Source: DASRDU01 sp035560235 (lineage in GTDB: Bacteria; Acidobacteriota; Blastocatellia; RBC074). From it: a stretch of 64,000 nt of DNA. Shown here in pieces: positions 10,650-19,972 of the stretch (within the stretch, counting starts at the first letter, position 1; each line of letters opens with the position of its first letter). The position numbers were made by a program, and so were the translations under genes. Location: the NCBI GenBank assembly GCA_035560235.1, contig DATMAG010000107.1:124001-188000 (forward strand), in the 5' to 3' direction. The notes below the pieces were generated by a model that made no database searches, was not told the origin of the DNA, and saw nothing but the letters and a program-made list of their open reading frames with translations.

Positions 10650-11921
10650 ATGACTCGATCTGATCTGCGTGAAAATCTGCTGATGGCGCTCGACACGCTC
10701 TGGCAGCACAAGCTGCGGTCGTTTCTGACGATTCTGGGCGTGGTGATCGGCACGATGACCGTGATTGTGATTGCGGCGTTCGTCTCAGGCATTGATGCAC
10801 GCGTGGCGAAGGAGATTGAATCGTTCGGCACCAATTCAATCTACATTTACAAGTTCAATCCGGGGTTCAATTTTTCGCTGTCGTATGAAGAGCGCATGCG
10901 CAAGCCGCTGAATTATGATGATTACAAGGCCATTGAGGCGGAATGCCCTTCGCTCGTCAACGTCAGTCTTTTCATCTCTCCGGTGAACATGATTGATTTC
11001 GAGAACGGGCCGATGACCGAGCGCGTGCACATTCGTTACCGCGACACTGAAATGTCGAATGCGACGGTGCAGGGTACGATGCCTGCTTACTTCAGAATGG
11101 GCATCACCGAAGTTGAGGAAGGCCGCGTCTTCAACGAAGCGGATAACGAAACGCGCGCTGATGTTGCCGTGATCGGGCGCGATGTGGCCAACACGCTGTT
11201 CCCTGATCTGGTGGCGCTCGACAAGGAAATCACGATCAACGGGCGACAGTACCGCGTCATTGGCGTTCTCAAAAAACGCGAAACCTTTCTGGTCGGCTCA
11301 GACGATCCGAACAACGAAAACAAGAGCGTCTATCTGCCCTATGCCTCGCTGATGAAGATTTATCCGCACCTTGAGGATCACTTCATTATGGCGCAGGCCG
11401 CGCCCGGCAAACTGGATCAGGCGGTGGATGAAATTCGCAGTGTGTTGCGCAGGCGTCGCAGGGTGGCTTACAACCAGCCGGACAATTTCGGCGTTTCCAC
11501 TTCTGACAACATCATCGCGCAGTTCAAGTCAATTACGAGCGGCGTGTTTCTGCTGATGGTGGCGATTTCATCAGTCGGGCTGCTGGTCGGCGGCATTGGC
11601 GTGATGAACATTATGCTCGTCAGCGTGACTGAACGAACGAAGGAAATCGGCGTGCGCAAGGCGATTGGCGCCCGACGCAGCGATATAGTTTTTCAGTTTC
11701 TGACCGAAGCCGCCACGCTGACGGGGCTGGGCGGAGTGCTGGGCATTCTGCTCGGCTGGGGCCTGGCTGAAATCGTCAGGATGATGATGCCGACATTCGT
11801 GCCGCTGTGGGCGCCGATGGTCGGGTTTCTCGTCTCAGTCGCGCTCGGCGTCGGATTTGGCCTCTGGCCCGCGTGGAAGGCCGCGCGCCTCAATCCGATT
11901 GAAGCATTAAGATATGAATAG
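10650..11921 (+). CDS. MacB/FtsX-type ABC transporter permease (second of a pair)
   Basis: This is a paralogue of the preceding gene: both start with an L-x-A-x-D-x-(I/L)-W-x-HKLRSFLT segment and both contain NIMLVSVTERT(R/K)EIGxRK near the C-terminus. I chose the ATG at 10650 (423 residues) because GGGAG lies at proper distance. The upstream ATG at 10596 would overlap the first permease by 32 nt and add a non-conserved peptide. The two proteins probably form a heterodimeric permease. The substrate is unknown. The gene ends against a terminator-like inverted repeat that starts at the last base of the stop codon. Confidence 0.9.
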   Translation: MTRSDLRENLLMALDTLWQHKLRSFLTILGVVIGTMTVIVIAAFVSGIDARVAKEIESFGTNSIYIYKFNPGFNFSLSYEERMRKPLNYDDYKAIEAECPSLVNVSLFISPVNMIDFENGPMTERVHIRYRDTEMSNATVQGTMPAYFRMGITEVEEGRVFNEADNETRADVAVIGRDVANTLFPDLVALDKEITINGRQYRVIGVLKKRETFLVGSDDPNNENKSVYLPYASLMKIYPHLEDHFIMAQAAPGKLDQAVDEIRSVLRRRRRVAYNQPDNFGVSTSDNIIAQFKSITSGVFLLMVAISSVGLLVGGIGVMNIMLVSVTERTKEIGVRKAIGARRSDIVFQFLTEAATLTGLGGVLGILLGWGLAEIVRMMMPTFVPLWAPMVGFLVSVALGVGFGLWPAWKAARLNPIEALRYE

Positions 11922-11998
11922 ACAGGATTCACAGGATTGACCGAGTCAGCTCAATCAGGACACCGTCTTGTTAATCCTGTCAATCCTGTCTGATTTTT
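11921..11998. terminator. Inverted repeat with T-run between convergent genes
   Basis: Arms of 18 nt (11921-11938 and 11973-11990) match with one mismatch and are followed by GATTTTT. Each arm is itself a tandem of an ACAGGATT unit, a kind of repeat seen widely between genes in environmental bacteria. It can terminate the permease pair. Confidence 0.65.
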
Positions 11999-11999
11999 C

Positions 12000-12965
12000 C
12001 TACCACCCGTTCGTGCGATCCCACGCAAAGGCCCGCAGTTTCCCGAGCAGTTCAGGCGAGAGTTTGCGGTCGTCTGACAAGGCAATGTTGCTTTCAGCGT
12101 GTGCGACGGTGCGCATGCCGGGAATCACCGTGCTGACGGCGTCGTGATGCAGCGTGAAGCGCAGCGCGAGTTCAGCGAGCGTTGGCGCTTCGGGGCCGAG
12201 CAGACCTTTCAGTTTTTCCACGCGCTCAAACACCTTCTGTTTACGGTCGCCCCGGAAAAACCAGTCGCGAAAATCGCCTTCGGGAAAGACTGTGTCGGGT
12301 CTGATGGCTCCGGTCAGGCCGCCTTCATCAAACGGCACGCGGGCGATGACGCCGATGTTGAGTTGCTGGCAGAGCGGAAAGAGCCGCTCTTCAGGAGCCT
12401 GCTCGAAGATGTTGTAGATCACCTGCACCGTGTCAATGTATCCGGCTTCGAGCACTTCAAGCGCATTATCAGGCTGGTAATCATTGATCGAAATGCCGAA
12501 GTAACGCACCTTGCCGTCCTCACGCAGCTTCATCAGCGCGTCAAGCCATTCGTTCTGATGCGCCCATTTGTCATTCCAGACGTGCAACTGCTGAATGTCA
12601 ATCACGTCAACGCCGAGGTTGCGCAGGCTTTTTTCAGTGCACTGGATGATGTAATCGTAAGGAAAGACATCGTGCAGCGGCACGTCGCGCGCGGGCCACT
12701 CCTGATTCTTCGGAGGCACCTTGGTTGCGACGTAAATCCGCTCACGGCGGGCGCGCAGCATTTCACCGACGAGACGCTCGCTGTGGCCGCTGCCGTAAGC
12801 CAGCGCGGTATCAATAAAATTCAGGCCCAGATCAACTGCGCGATTGAGCGCGCGCAGCGCCTCGTCATCGCTGCCGCCAGGCCATTGCACGCCGCCGATA
12901 CCCCACGCGCCATAACCAATTTCGGAAACTCTGATGCCGGTTCTGCCAAGTGTTCGATAGTTCAT
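12000..12965 (-). CDS. Aldo/keto reductase
   Basis: This is an NAD(P)H-dependent oxidoreductase with the (beta/alpha)8 fold. In 321 residues it has the catalytic tetrad positions: Asp in NFIDTALAYG, Tyr in the same motif, Lys in VATKVPP, and His in QQLHVWN. The N-terminus RTLGRTGIRVSEIGYGAWGIGG is typical of the bacterial group that acts on sugars or aldehydes, and the end (TVIPGMRTVAHAESNI) matches the cofactor-binding part. The substrate is not predictable. It is a single minus-strand gene converging on the permease pair and diverging from the MFS carrier. Confidence 0.92.
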   Translation of the reverse strand: MNYRTLGRTGIRVSEIGYGAWGIGGVQWPGGSDDEALRALNRAVDLGLNFIDTALAYGSGHSERLVGEMLRARRERIYVATKVPPKNQEWPARDVPLHDVFPYDYIIQCTEKSLRNLGVDVIDIQQLHVWNDKWAHQNEWLDALMKLREDGKVRYFGISINDYQPDNALEVLEAGYIDTVQVIYNIFEQAPEERLFPLCQQLNIGVIARVPFDEGGLTGAIRPDTVFPEGDFRDWFFRGDRKQKVFERVEKLKGLLGPEAPTLAELALRFTLHHDAVSTVIPGMRTVAHAESNIALSDDRKLSPELLGKLRAFAWDRTNGW

Positions 12966-13074
12966 CCGACTCTCCCGGGTTTCGATTTCAGGTTGAAAGT
13001 GTTATTTATAGCGCGACGATTTACGCACTCCCGCAAAGTCGCTGTCAAGCTGTGACGCTTCAGGAAAAATCACG

Positions 13075-14340
13075 ATGGCCGTTCCGCTCACCGAACAGAA
13101 AGCCGAATCGCGCTCCTTTGCCGGTGTCACGCGCACGCAGTGGAATACGCTGCTCGCGGCCAAGGCCGGGTGGATGCTCGACGCGATGGATGTGATGCTT
13201 TACGCCTTTGCGCTGACGACGCTGAAAACAGAGTTCGCTTTCAGCGACGCGCAGGCCGGGCTGGTGGCTTCGGCGACTCTGTTCACTGCCGCCGCAGGTG
13301 GAATCGGCTTCGGCGTCATCGCCGATCAGTTCGGGCGCAGACGGGCGCTGTCATTTACGCTGCTGATCTATTCGCTCGGCAGCGCGGCGACAGCGACTGT
13401 GGGTTTGTGGCAGCCATCATTTTTCACGCCGCTTGTGCAGCTGATCTTCTGGCGCTCATTTCTGGGCATCGGGATGGGTGGCGAATGGGCGTGCGGCGCG
13501 GCGCTCGTGGCTGAAACGTGGCCTGCACATTTGCGCGGGCGTGCGATTGCCGTGATGCAGTCCGGCTGGGCCATCGGTTACATCATCGCAGCGATGCTGG
13601 CTGCCGCGATCCTGCCGCAGTTCGGCTGGCGCGTGTTGTTTCTGGTCGGAGTCTTCCCTGCCCTGCTGATTGTCTGGATTCGCCGCCACGTGCCCGAAAC
13701 GCTTGTGCATTCGTTGGCTTCAGAACGCGCTTCGCCGCTTGAAATCTTCAGCCCACAGTTTCGCAGCTTCACCCTGCGGGCAGGCGCAGTGGCCGTGTGT
13801 GTGCTGATTGCCTACTGGGGCGTGTTCACGTGGCTGCCGGGTTTTCTGGCTTCGCCGGTTGAGAAAGGTGGCGCCGGTCTGAGCATTGCAAAGAGTTCAG
13901 GCTGGATTATCCCGGCGCAGATCGGTGCTTACTTCGGTTATCTCAGTTTCGGTTTCATCGCCGACCGGCTGGGCCGCAAACCGGCATTCATTCTTTATCT
14001 GCTGATTACAGCGGCAGTCACGCCGTTGTATGGGTACCTGGCACGCAACGCCGCGCTGCTGCTCGCGCTCGGGCCGGTGCTGGGCTTTTTCGGTCACGGT
14101 TATTTCAGTCTGTTCGGGGCGATGGTTTCAGAGCTGTATCCGCAGCGGATTCGCGCCACTGCGCTCGGCGTGATTTACAACATCGGGCGGGCAGCGAGCG
14201 CGGCTGCCCCGTGGCTGGTCGGCGCGCTGGCGGATCGTTACGGCATCGGCAGCGCGCTTGGCGTGACTTCGCTCTTTCTGCTCGCGGGCGCAGCGCTGAT
14301 GCTGACGCTGCCCGAAACACGCGGCAGAGATCTGGCCTGA
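13075..14340 (+). CDS. MFS transporter
   Basis: The 421-residue protein has about 12 transmembrane helices and the MFS signature between helices 2 and 3 (GVIADQFGRRRAL), repeated in diverged form between helices 8 and 9 (GFIADRLGRKPAF). The first helix contains LDAMDVMLYAF, an acidic pattern like that of sugar-acid and aromatic-acid proton symporters, so an organic-anion symporter is a reasonable guess. The ATG at 13075 has an AGGA site about 9 nt upstream. No enzyme gene for a matching substrate sits beside it. Confidence 0.9.
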   Translation: MAVPLTEQKAESRSFAGVTRTQWNTLLAAKAGWMLDAMDVMLYAFALTTLKTEFAFSDAQAGLVASATLFTAAAGGIGFGVIADQFGRRRALSFTLLIYSLGSAATATVGLWQPSFFTPLVQLIFWRSFLGIGMGGEWACGAALVAETWPAHLRGRAIAVMQSGWAIGYIIAAMLAAAILPQFGWRVLFLVGVFPALLIVWIRRHVPETLVHSLASERASPLEIFSPQFRSFTLRAGAVAVCVLIAYWGVFTWLPGFLASPVEKGGAGLSIAKSSGWIIPAQIGAYFGYLSFGFIADRLGRKPAFILYLLITAAVTPLYGYLARNAALLLALGPVLGFFGHGYFSLFGAMVSELYPQRIRATALGVIYNIGRAASAAAPWLVGALADRYGIGSALGVTSLFLLAGAALMLTLPETRGRDLA

Positions 14341-14771
14341 AGATTACTTTCTCTTCCTGCGCGGTGTATAGTTCCGGCAGGATTTCAGTCTGCGGAGCAA
14401 ACGACAGAGCGGGTGACCAGGCGGATTTTGCATTCAGAGGCTCAGCGGTTTTAGTCTGCGGAGCAGACGGCAGAACGTAGCCCCGGATGAAGCGTCAGCG
14501 GAATCCGGGGTCGCAGAGGCAAGGGATTCCAGCCCGCGTCAGCGGGCGACAGAAGACGAGTCAAATTCAGATGCTCTGCCATCCGCTTCGCGGATTTGAT
14601 CATTTGCTTACACGGTTCCCCGGACTCCGCTCGCGCTCCATCCGGGGCTACGCTCTGAAAGTCCGCTCCGCGGACATAGAGCAACTCTCTCTGAAAACCC
14701 GCTGCGCGGACGAAGAGTTGCGTAAAATCTTCCGGCTGATTGTTCATCCGACTTTTACAGAAGAGGTCACT
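14341..14771. repeat. Palindromic repeat block between the MFS gene and the aminopeptidase gene
   Basis: No gene is visible in this 431-nt stretch. It holds a large inverted repeat: 35-nt arms at 14476-14510 and 14618-14652 with four mismatches, each carrying a CCCCGGAT...ATCCGGGG type palindrome. Around it are shorter units: GTCTGCGGAGCA(G/A)AC twice (14390-14402 and 14455-14467), CCGCGTCAGCGGG, ATCCGCTTCGCGGAT, GTCCGCTCCGCGGAC and CCGCTGCGCGGACG. An open frame runs across the block into the aminopeptidase gene but reads as repeat translation. This looks like a cluster of REP/BIME-like elements. Confidence 0.75.
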
Positions 14772-16379
14772 ATGCGAATCAGACAACATCACTCAGGGCT
14801 TGCGCTTTCCGTGCTGGCTTTTGTTTTGCTGAACGCGGCGTTCGTGCAGGTCGCGGCTTTCAATGATCCGCGCTCTGCGCCGAGCGTATGGCAGATCGCG
14901 CCGCCTGCGCCTGCAATTACTGAAGCCGAGTGGCGCGCCGAATTCGCTGCGCGGCGCAATGAAGTGATGAAGCGCATCGGTGAGCGCGGGATACTGGTAC
15001 TCTTCAGTGCCGAGCCGCGCCTTTATACGAATGATGTGGATTATCCTTACCGGCAGGAGAACAACCTCTATTACCTGACCGGCATTCGGCAGGCGGGCAC
15101 AACGCTCGTCCTGATTCCGGGCGCAAAGCAGACGCGCGAAATTCTTTTTATGCCGCGCCCCAATCCGGCCAGGGAAACCTGGACGGGTCATATGCTGACG
15201 GCTGATGAAACGCGCCGCCGCTCCGGCATTCAGACCGTTCTGGACAGCGATCAGTTCAGCGCCTTCCTGGCCTGGCTTGCGCCGCGCGCGGCAATGGCGC
15301 TCAGGCAGCGCGGCAATGCTGACGCGAAACGCCCTGCCGCGTGGGATGAGGATTTCAAGGCAGTCAGAGAAGCCGTAAGCAAAGATGAAGCGCAACTCTG
15401 GCTGCTGCTGCCGCCATTCAATCCCGACTCACGCGAATACAGTCAGGAGCAGAAATTCGCTTCGCAACTCGCCACTGTCGCCAGCGGCCTGTCCATCAAA
15501 AGCGCGATGCCGATCTTTGCCGAACTGCGACAGACCAAGTCACCGCTTGAAGTGAAACTGTTGCAGCAGGCTGTTGACATCAGCATCGAAGGCTTCAATC
15601 GCGCTTACGCCGTCGCAGCTCCGGGCGTTTATGAATACGAGGTGCGCGCCGAATTTGAATACACCTACCGCCGCCGCAACGCCGACAACTGGGGCTATCC
15701 GTGCATCGTCGGTGGCGGCGCAAACGCGACGACGCTGCATTATGAAACCAGTCAGGACGTGCTGCCCGCTGGCGGCCTGCTGCTGATGGACTGCGCGGCT
15801 GAGTTCGATCATTACAGCGCCGACATCACGCGCACGATTCCCCTGAGCGGCAAATTCACAAAGGAACAGGCCGACATTTACCGCATCGTTTATGAAGCGC
15901 AGATGGAAGCGATCAAGCTGGCGCGAGTCGGCAAAACGAAAGACGATGTTCACAACCGCGCTGCTGAAGTAATCAAGGAAGGTCTGCTGCGGCTCGGCCT
16001 GATTACCTCAAAGGACAACAATGAATTCCGCACCTGGTTTATGCACGGCACCAGCCACTGGCTGGGAATGAATGTTCACGATGTCGGCGTGAATTCAAAG
16101 CTTGCGCCGGGAATGATCTTCACGGTCGAGCCGGGAATTTACATTCGCCCCGACGCGCTCGATGTGCTGCCAAAGACGCCTGAAAACGAAAAATTCATTC
16201 AGGCAGTGCGACCCGCGTTTGAGAAATACAAAGGCGTCGGCGTGCGCATCGAAGATGATGTGCAGGTCACCGAAGGTGAACCGAAAGTGATGTCAGCCGC
16301 GCTGCCGTCAAAGCTTGAAGAGGTCGAAGCTCACATTCAGCGGCTCAAACAGGAAGCGCAGAAAACAGGCCTGCCGTAA
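14772..16379 (+). CDS. Exported Xaa-Pro aminopeptidase (M24B)
   Basis: This metallopeptidase removes an N-terminal residue preceding proline. The ATG at 14772 has an AGAGGT site and starts a signal peptide (residues 1-25, ending VQVAAF), giving 535 residues. An N-terminal creatinase-like domain is followed by the pita-bread catalytic domain with all five expected metal ligands: Asp340 and Asp351 in MDCAAEFDHYSADITRT, the His in MHGTSHWLGMNVHDVG, Glu in TVEPGIYI and Glu in RIEDDVQV. It probably acts in the periplasm or outside the cell in peptide scavenging, like the M28 enzyme at 22083. Confidence 0.93.
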   Translation: MRIRQHHSGLALSVLAFVLLNAAFVQVAAFNDPRSAPSVWQIAPPAPAITEAEWRAEFAARRNEVMKRIGERGILVLFSAEPRLYTNDVDYPYRQENNLYYLTGIRQAGTTLVLIPGAKQTREILFMPRPNPARETWTGHMLTADETRRRSGIQTVLDSDQFSAFLAWLAPRAAMALRQRGNADAKRPAAWDEDFKAVREAVSKDEAQLWLLLPPFNPDSREYSQEQKFASQLATVASGLSIKSAMPIFAELRQTKSPLEVKLLQQAVDISIEGFNRAYAVAAPGVYEYEVRAEFEYTYRRRNADNWGYPCIVGGGANATTLHYETSQDVLPAGGLLLMDCAAEFDHYSADITRTIPLSGKFTKEQADIYRIVYEAQMEAIKLARVGKTKDDVHNRAAEVIKEGLLRLGLITSKDNNEFRTWFMHGTSHWLGMNVHDVGVNSKLAPGMIFTVEPGIYIRPDALDVLPKTPENEKFIQAVRPAFEKYKGVGVRIEDDVQVTEGEPKVMSAALPSKLEEVEAHIQRLKQEAQKTGLP

Positions 16380-16403
16380 CCGCTGCTGATTTACCGGAAT
16401 TGC

Positions 16404-16829
16404 ATGTCAATTACACTTCATCTGACCGACACCCGTTACACTGTGGCCAGTCTGCCGCTGCCTGATTTCGCAGCGGTGCTGGACGCGGTGCGCAGCGCGC
16501 CGGATTTCGTTTCGCTCACCCGCGACAAGGCGGAAGTCACGCTGATCGTGACGCAGGAGGTCTGGCATCAGATCGCTGCGCAGTTCCCTGAAGCAAAAGC
16601 CCAGGAGAACTGGCGCATGATCTTTTTTGACACGGTGATGGATTTCACGGTCGTGGGCTTCATCGCCGAAATCAGCCGCGCGCTGGCCAGAGAAGGCATC
16701 AGCATTCTGACCGTTTCGACCTACAGCACCGACGCAGTGCTGGTGAATGAAAACCGCTACGATGCCGCAGTCGCCGCCGTCAAACGCGCGCTGATTACTT
16801 TTCAATACACCCACCTCTCACAGCATTGA
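16404..16829 (+). CDS. ACT-domain (CASTOR-type) protein
   Basis: The 141-residue protein has a two-part ACT layout. The first half runs through LPDFAAVLDAVRSAPDFVSLTRDKAEVTLI. The second has the ACT core VVGFIAEISRALAREGISILTVSTYSTDAVLV, the segment that binds amino acids in regulatory proteins. Small two-ACT proteins like this occur as free-standing amino-acid sensors. It begins 24 nt after the aminopeptidase gene and heads the amino-acid gene run up to 20449. The ligand and partner are unknown. Confidence 0.8.
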   Translation: MSITLHLTDTRYTVASLPLPDFAAVLDAVRSAPDFVSLTRDKAEVTLIVTQEVWHQIAAQFPEAKAQENWRMIFFDTVMDFTVVGFIAEISRALAREGISILTVSTYSTDAVLVNENRYDAAVAAVKRALITFQYTHLSQH

Positions 16830-16904
16830 ACCTGCTGAATGCTGGCTGCTGAATTCTGACTTCTGACCAGGGAAGGAGGCAGGATTCAGCAGCCGTTTCG
16901 AGCG

Positions 16905-17333
16905 ATGAACAGCATCACTATCTCGACTGACAAAACCAGACTCGATCTCGCAGTCATTCACGGATTTCTTTCCCGCTCCTACTGGGCTGAAGGCGTGCCG
17001 GTTGAAATCATCCGCAGAGCCATCGAGCATTCGCTCTGTTTCGGAGTTTATGACGGCGCTCAGCAGGTCGGATTTGCGCGGGTGATTTCTGATTACGCAA
17101 CTTTCGCTTATCTGGCCGATGTGTTCATTCTGGAAGCCTGGCGCGGGCGCGGCCTGTCAAAGCGGCTGATGCGTGAGATTATGAATCATCCCGATTTGCA
17201 GGGCCTGCGCCGCTTTGCGCTGGTCACCAAAGACGCGCACGGACTCTATCGTCAGTTCGGATTTACTGAGCCGGCGCACCCTGAACGTCACCTGGAAATC
17301 GTGCGACCCGAAATTTACAAGGAACAAAACTGA
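16905..17333 (+). CDS. GNAT-family N-acetyltransferase
   Basis: The 142-residue protein has the GNAT acetyl-CoA binding motif A (YLADVFILEAWRGRGLSKRLMREIM, with the R-G-x-G-x-[SG] pyrophosphate loop at RGRGLS) and motif B (HGLYRQFGFTEP). Its N-terminus, HGFLSRSYWAEGVP, is typical of a common small GNAT group of unknown substrate. Its stop codon lies 2 nt before the start of the decarboxylase, which strongly suggests one transcript. Confidence 0.88.
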   Translation: MNSITISTDKTRLDLAVIHGFLSRSYWAEGVPVEIIRRAIEHSLCFGVYDGAQQVGFARVISDYATFAYLADVFILEAWRGRGLSKRLMREIMNHPDLQGLRRFALVTKDAHGLYRQFGFTEPAHPERHLEIVRPEIYKEQN

Positions 17334-17335
17334 GT

Positions 17336-18754
17336 ATGGACAGGCATCTCGCCGAAGATTCAGCCAGCGTCAGCGAACTGTTGCGGCAGGTTTACGATGA
17401 AGCAGTGAGCTTTCTGCAAACCGTGAATGAACGGCCACCCGGCGTGCCGCCGACCGATTTCGCCATTACCTCGCTGCCTGAATCCGGCCTCGGAGCGACT
17501 GCGGCGCTCGATGAATTCAGGCGCAGGTATGCGGCTGAAATTCCGGGCAGCGTCGGGCCGCGCTATTTTGGTTTTGTGACGGGCGGCGTGACTCCGGCCT
17601 CGCTCGCTGGTGACTGGCTGACCAGCGTTTACGATCAGAATGCGACGGGGCATCCGTTTGCGGCAACGGCCATCGAACGCGAAACGATCAGCCTGTTGCG
17701 CGAACTGTTCGGTTTGTCAGCGGCGCACTCCGGCGCATTCGTGACCGGCGCGACGATGGCCAATTTCGTCGGCCTTGCGCTGGCGCGGCAGTGGGTTGGT
17801 CTGCAATCAGGCGTGAGTGTGGCCGAGCGCGGGCTGTCAGCCGTGCCGCCGATCAAAGTCCTGAGCGGCGCGCCGCATTCGTGCATTTTCAAATGCCTGT
17901 CAATGCTCGGCCTCGGCAGGGATGCGCTGCAACTGATTCCGTGCCTGCCCGACCGTCAGGCGGTGGATGTTGATGCGCTCAAAGCTGCGTTGCACGCTCA
18001 GGCTGGCGAACCATGCATTGTTGTCGCCAACGCCGGAGACGTGAACACAGTTGATTTCGACGATCTGACGGCGATTGGCGCGCTCAGGAATGAATTCAGA
18101 TTCTGGATGCACGTTGATGCCGCCTTTGGCGGGTTTGCGGCCTGCTCACCGAGATACAGGCATCTGACCGCAGGGCTGGATGCGGCGGATTCGATTGCGA
18201 TTGATGCGCACAAGTGGATGAATGTGCCTTACGATTCAGCAATGCAGTTCACGCGGCATCCGCAGCTTCAGGTCGAAATCTTTCACAACAACGCGCCGTA
18301 TCTGGGCAAACCATCGGCTGAGCCTGAATACCATCACCTGACGCCCGAAAGTTCGCGCCGTTTGCGCGCGCTGGCAGCGTGGTTTTCGCTGATGGCTTAT
18401 GGCCGCGAAGGTTACCGCGAGATTGTCGAGCGAACCTGCGAACTGGCCGCGCTGCTGGGCGCAAGGATTGCCGCTTCAGATCAGTTCAGATTGCTCGCTC
18501 CGGTGCGGATGAATGTTGTCTGCTTCACGCTCGCGCTGGATCAGCTCACTGATGAAACGATCAGCCGGTTTCTGGCGATCCTGCGTGATCGTGGCAGGAT
18601 TGCGCTGACGCCGACGATTTATGACGGCGTTCCGGCCTTGCGCGCGGCGCTGTCGAACTGGCGCACAGAACGCGAAGACATTGAAATCGCGTGGCAGGCG
18701 TTGTGTGACGCTGCTGGTGAGTTGAATCATCGCGTGGCACAATCGCAGTTCTGA
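17336..18754 (+). CDS. PLP-dependent group II amino-acid decarboxylase
   Basis: The 472-residue enzyme belongs to the aromatic-L-amino-acid/glutamate decarboxylase family (fold type I). The PLP lysine is Lys293 in the motif DAHKWMNVPYD. Upstream are GPRYFGFVTGG, the PLP phosphate-binding region GAFVTGATMANFVGLALAR, and HVDAAFGG with the Asp that contacts the pyridine nitrogen. It should release CO2 from an amino acid to give an amine. The substrate (aromatic, acidic or other) cannot be fixed by motif alone. With two GNATs and a sulfur-amino-acid-type PLP enzyme in the same run, amine formation and N-acetylation is a reasonable idea. Confidence 0.9.
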   Translation: MDRHLAEDSASVSELLRQVYDEAVSFLQTVNERPPGVPPTDFAITSLPESGLGATAALDEFRRRYAAEIPGSVGPRYFGFVTGGVTPASLAGDWLTSVYDQNATGHPFAATAIERETISLLRELFGLSAAHSGAFVTGATMANFVGLALARQWVGLQSGVSVAERGLSAVPPIKVLSGAPHSCIFKCLSMLGLGRDALQLIPCLPDRQAVDVDALKAALHAQAGEPCIVVANAGDVNTVDFDDLTAIGALRNEFRFWMHVDAAFGGFAACSPRYRHLTAGLDAADSIAIDAHKWMNVPYDSAMQFTRHPQLQVEIFHNNAPYLGKPSAEPEYHHLTPESSRRLRALAAWFSLMAYGREGYREIVERTCELAALLGARIAASDQFRLLAPVRMNVVCFTLALDQLTDETISRFLAILRDRGRIALTPTIYDGVPALRAALSNWRTEREDIEIAWQALCDAAGELNHRVAQSQF

Positions 18755-18781
18755 TTCAAACTTCAAATCTCAGGAATTCAT

Positions 18782-19963
18782 ATGTCCGAAAAAAATAAGC
18801 AGGGGCCGCAAACAAAGGCCGTTTACACGTCAAAGGAATTCAATCACACACACGCCGTCAGCCCGCCGATCTGGCAAACGACCACGTTCAGCGCCGAATC
18901 AGCCGAGCATTTTTATGAAATGGCGACCGTGCCGCGCCACGCCGAGTTTTACACGCGCTACGGCAATCCGACGCATCAGCAGGTTGAAGCGACGCTGGCC
19001 GCGCTCGAAGGCGGCGAGGCGGCGATGGTGACGAGTTCAGGCATCGGCGCCATCTTTCCGGCGGTAATGTGTCAGCTTCGCAGCGGCGATCACGTCGTCG
19101 CGCAGCGCAATCATTATGCGGCTTCAACGGTGCTGTTCCGCGACATCCTGCCGCGCTTCAATGTCGAAACCACAGTCGTTGATCAGACGAACGCTGATGA
19201 ATTTGCCGCCGCCGTGCGTCCGAACACGAAGATTATTTACACCGAAACGCCGGTCAATCCGCTGATGCAGATTACTGATCTGCGCGCGATTGCCGCGCTC
19301 GGCAAAAAGCACGGCATCGTGACGATGTGCGACAACACCTTTGCCACGCCAATCAATCAGCGCCCGATTGAACTGGGCATTGATGTCGTGCTGCACAGCG
19401 CGACGAAATACATCGGCGGCCATCACGATGCGACTGCCGGAGCGATGATCGGCACGAAGGCTTTCATTGACGAAGCCTGGAAATTCGCGGTCGTGTCGGG
19501 CAGCGTGCTGAGTCCGTTTGACGGCTGGCTGCTGCTGCGCGGCCTGCGCACGCTCGGGCTGCGCGTTGAGCGACACAATCAGAATGCGATGGCGCTGGCG
19601 CGATTTCTCGAATCCCATCCGAAAATCGAGCGCGTTTATTACCCCGGCCTTGAATCGTTCACGCAGCACGAACTGGCGAAATCACTGATGAGCGGCTTCA
19701 CGGGCATGCTCAGCGTGGACGTGCGCGGCGGTTACAGCGGAGCCGAAAAGATGATTGCCTCACTTAAACTCGGCGCGCGCGCGGCGAGCCTCGGCGGCTT
19801 TGAAACGCTGGTCGTCCATCCGGCGGCGATGTGGAGTCTGCAGCTTTCACCCGAACAGCAGCGCTCGACCGGCATCAGCGAAAGTCTGGTGCGAATTTCG
19901 GTCGGGCTGGAAGATGAACCGGATCTGATTGCCGATTTCGCGCAGGCGCTTGAGCAGGTCTGA
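18782..19963 (+). CDS. Cys/Met metabolism PLP-dependent enzyme (cystathionine gamma-synthase/lyase-like)
   Basis: This 393-residue member of the trans-sulfuration family handles homocysteine, cystathionine or methionine-type substrates through PLP bound to Lys209 (HSATKYIGGH). Other family signatures are FYTRYGNPTHQQVEATLAALEG, VTSSGIGAI, ETPVNPLMQITDLRAI and CDNTFATP. The C-terminal SLGGFETLVVHPAAM and RISVGLEDEPDLIADF are standard. The family includes lyase, gamma-synthase, methionine gamma-lyase and sulfhydrylase forms, which I cannot separate from sequence. It lies 27 nt after the decarboxylase and 9 nt before a GNAT gene. Confidence 0.9.
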   Translation: MSEKNKQGPQTKAVYTSKEFNHTHAVSPPIWQTTTFSAESAEHFYEMATVPRHAEFYTRYGNPTHQQVEATLAALEGGEAAMVTSSGIGAIFPAVMCQLRSGDHVVAQRNHYAASTVLFRDILPRFNVETTVVDQTNADEFAAAVRPNTKIIYTETPVNPLMQITDLRAIAALGKKHGIVTMCDNTFATPINQRPIELGIDVVLHSATKYIGGHHDATAGAMIGTKAFIDEAWKFAVVSGSVLSPFDGWLLLRGLRTLGLRVERHNQNAMALARFLESHPKIERVYYPGLESFTQHELAKSLMSGFTGMLSVDVRGGYSGAEKMIASLKLGARAASLGGFETLVVHPAAMWSLQLSPEQQRSTGISESLVRISVGLEDEPDLIADFAQALEQV

Positions 19964-19972
19964 AAATTTCAG

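Noticed and set aside
14476..14652. Possible insertion sequence with terminal inverted repeats
   Set aside because: The distance between arms is only about 107 nt with no transposase; it fits REP-like palindromes better.
14487..14771. 95-codon N-terminal extension of the aminopeptidase
   Set aside because: It is translation of the palindromic repeat block; the ATG at 14772 has a ribosome site and starts a signal peptide.
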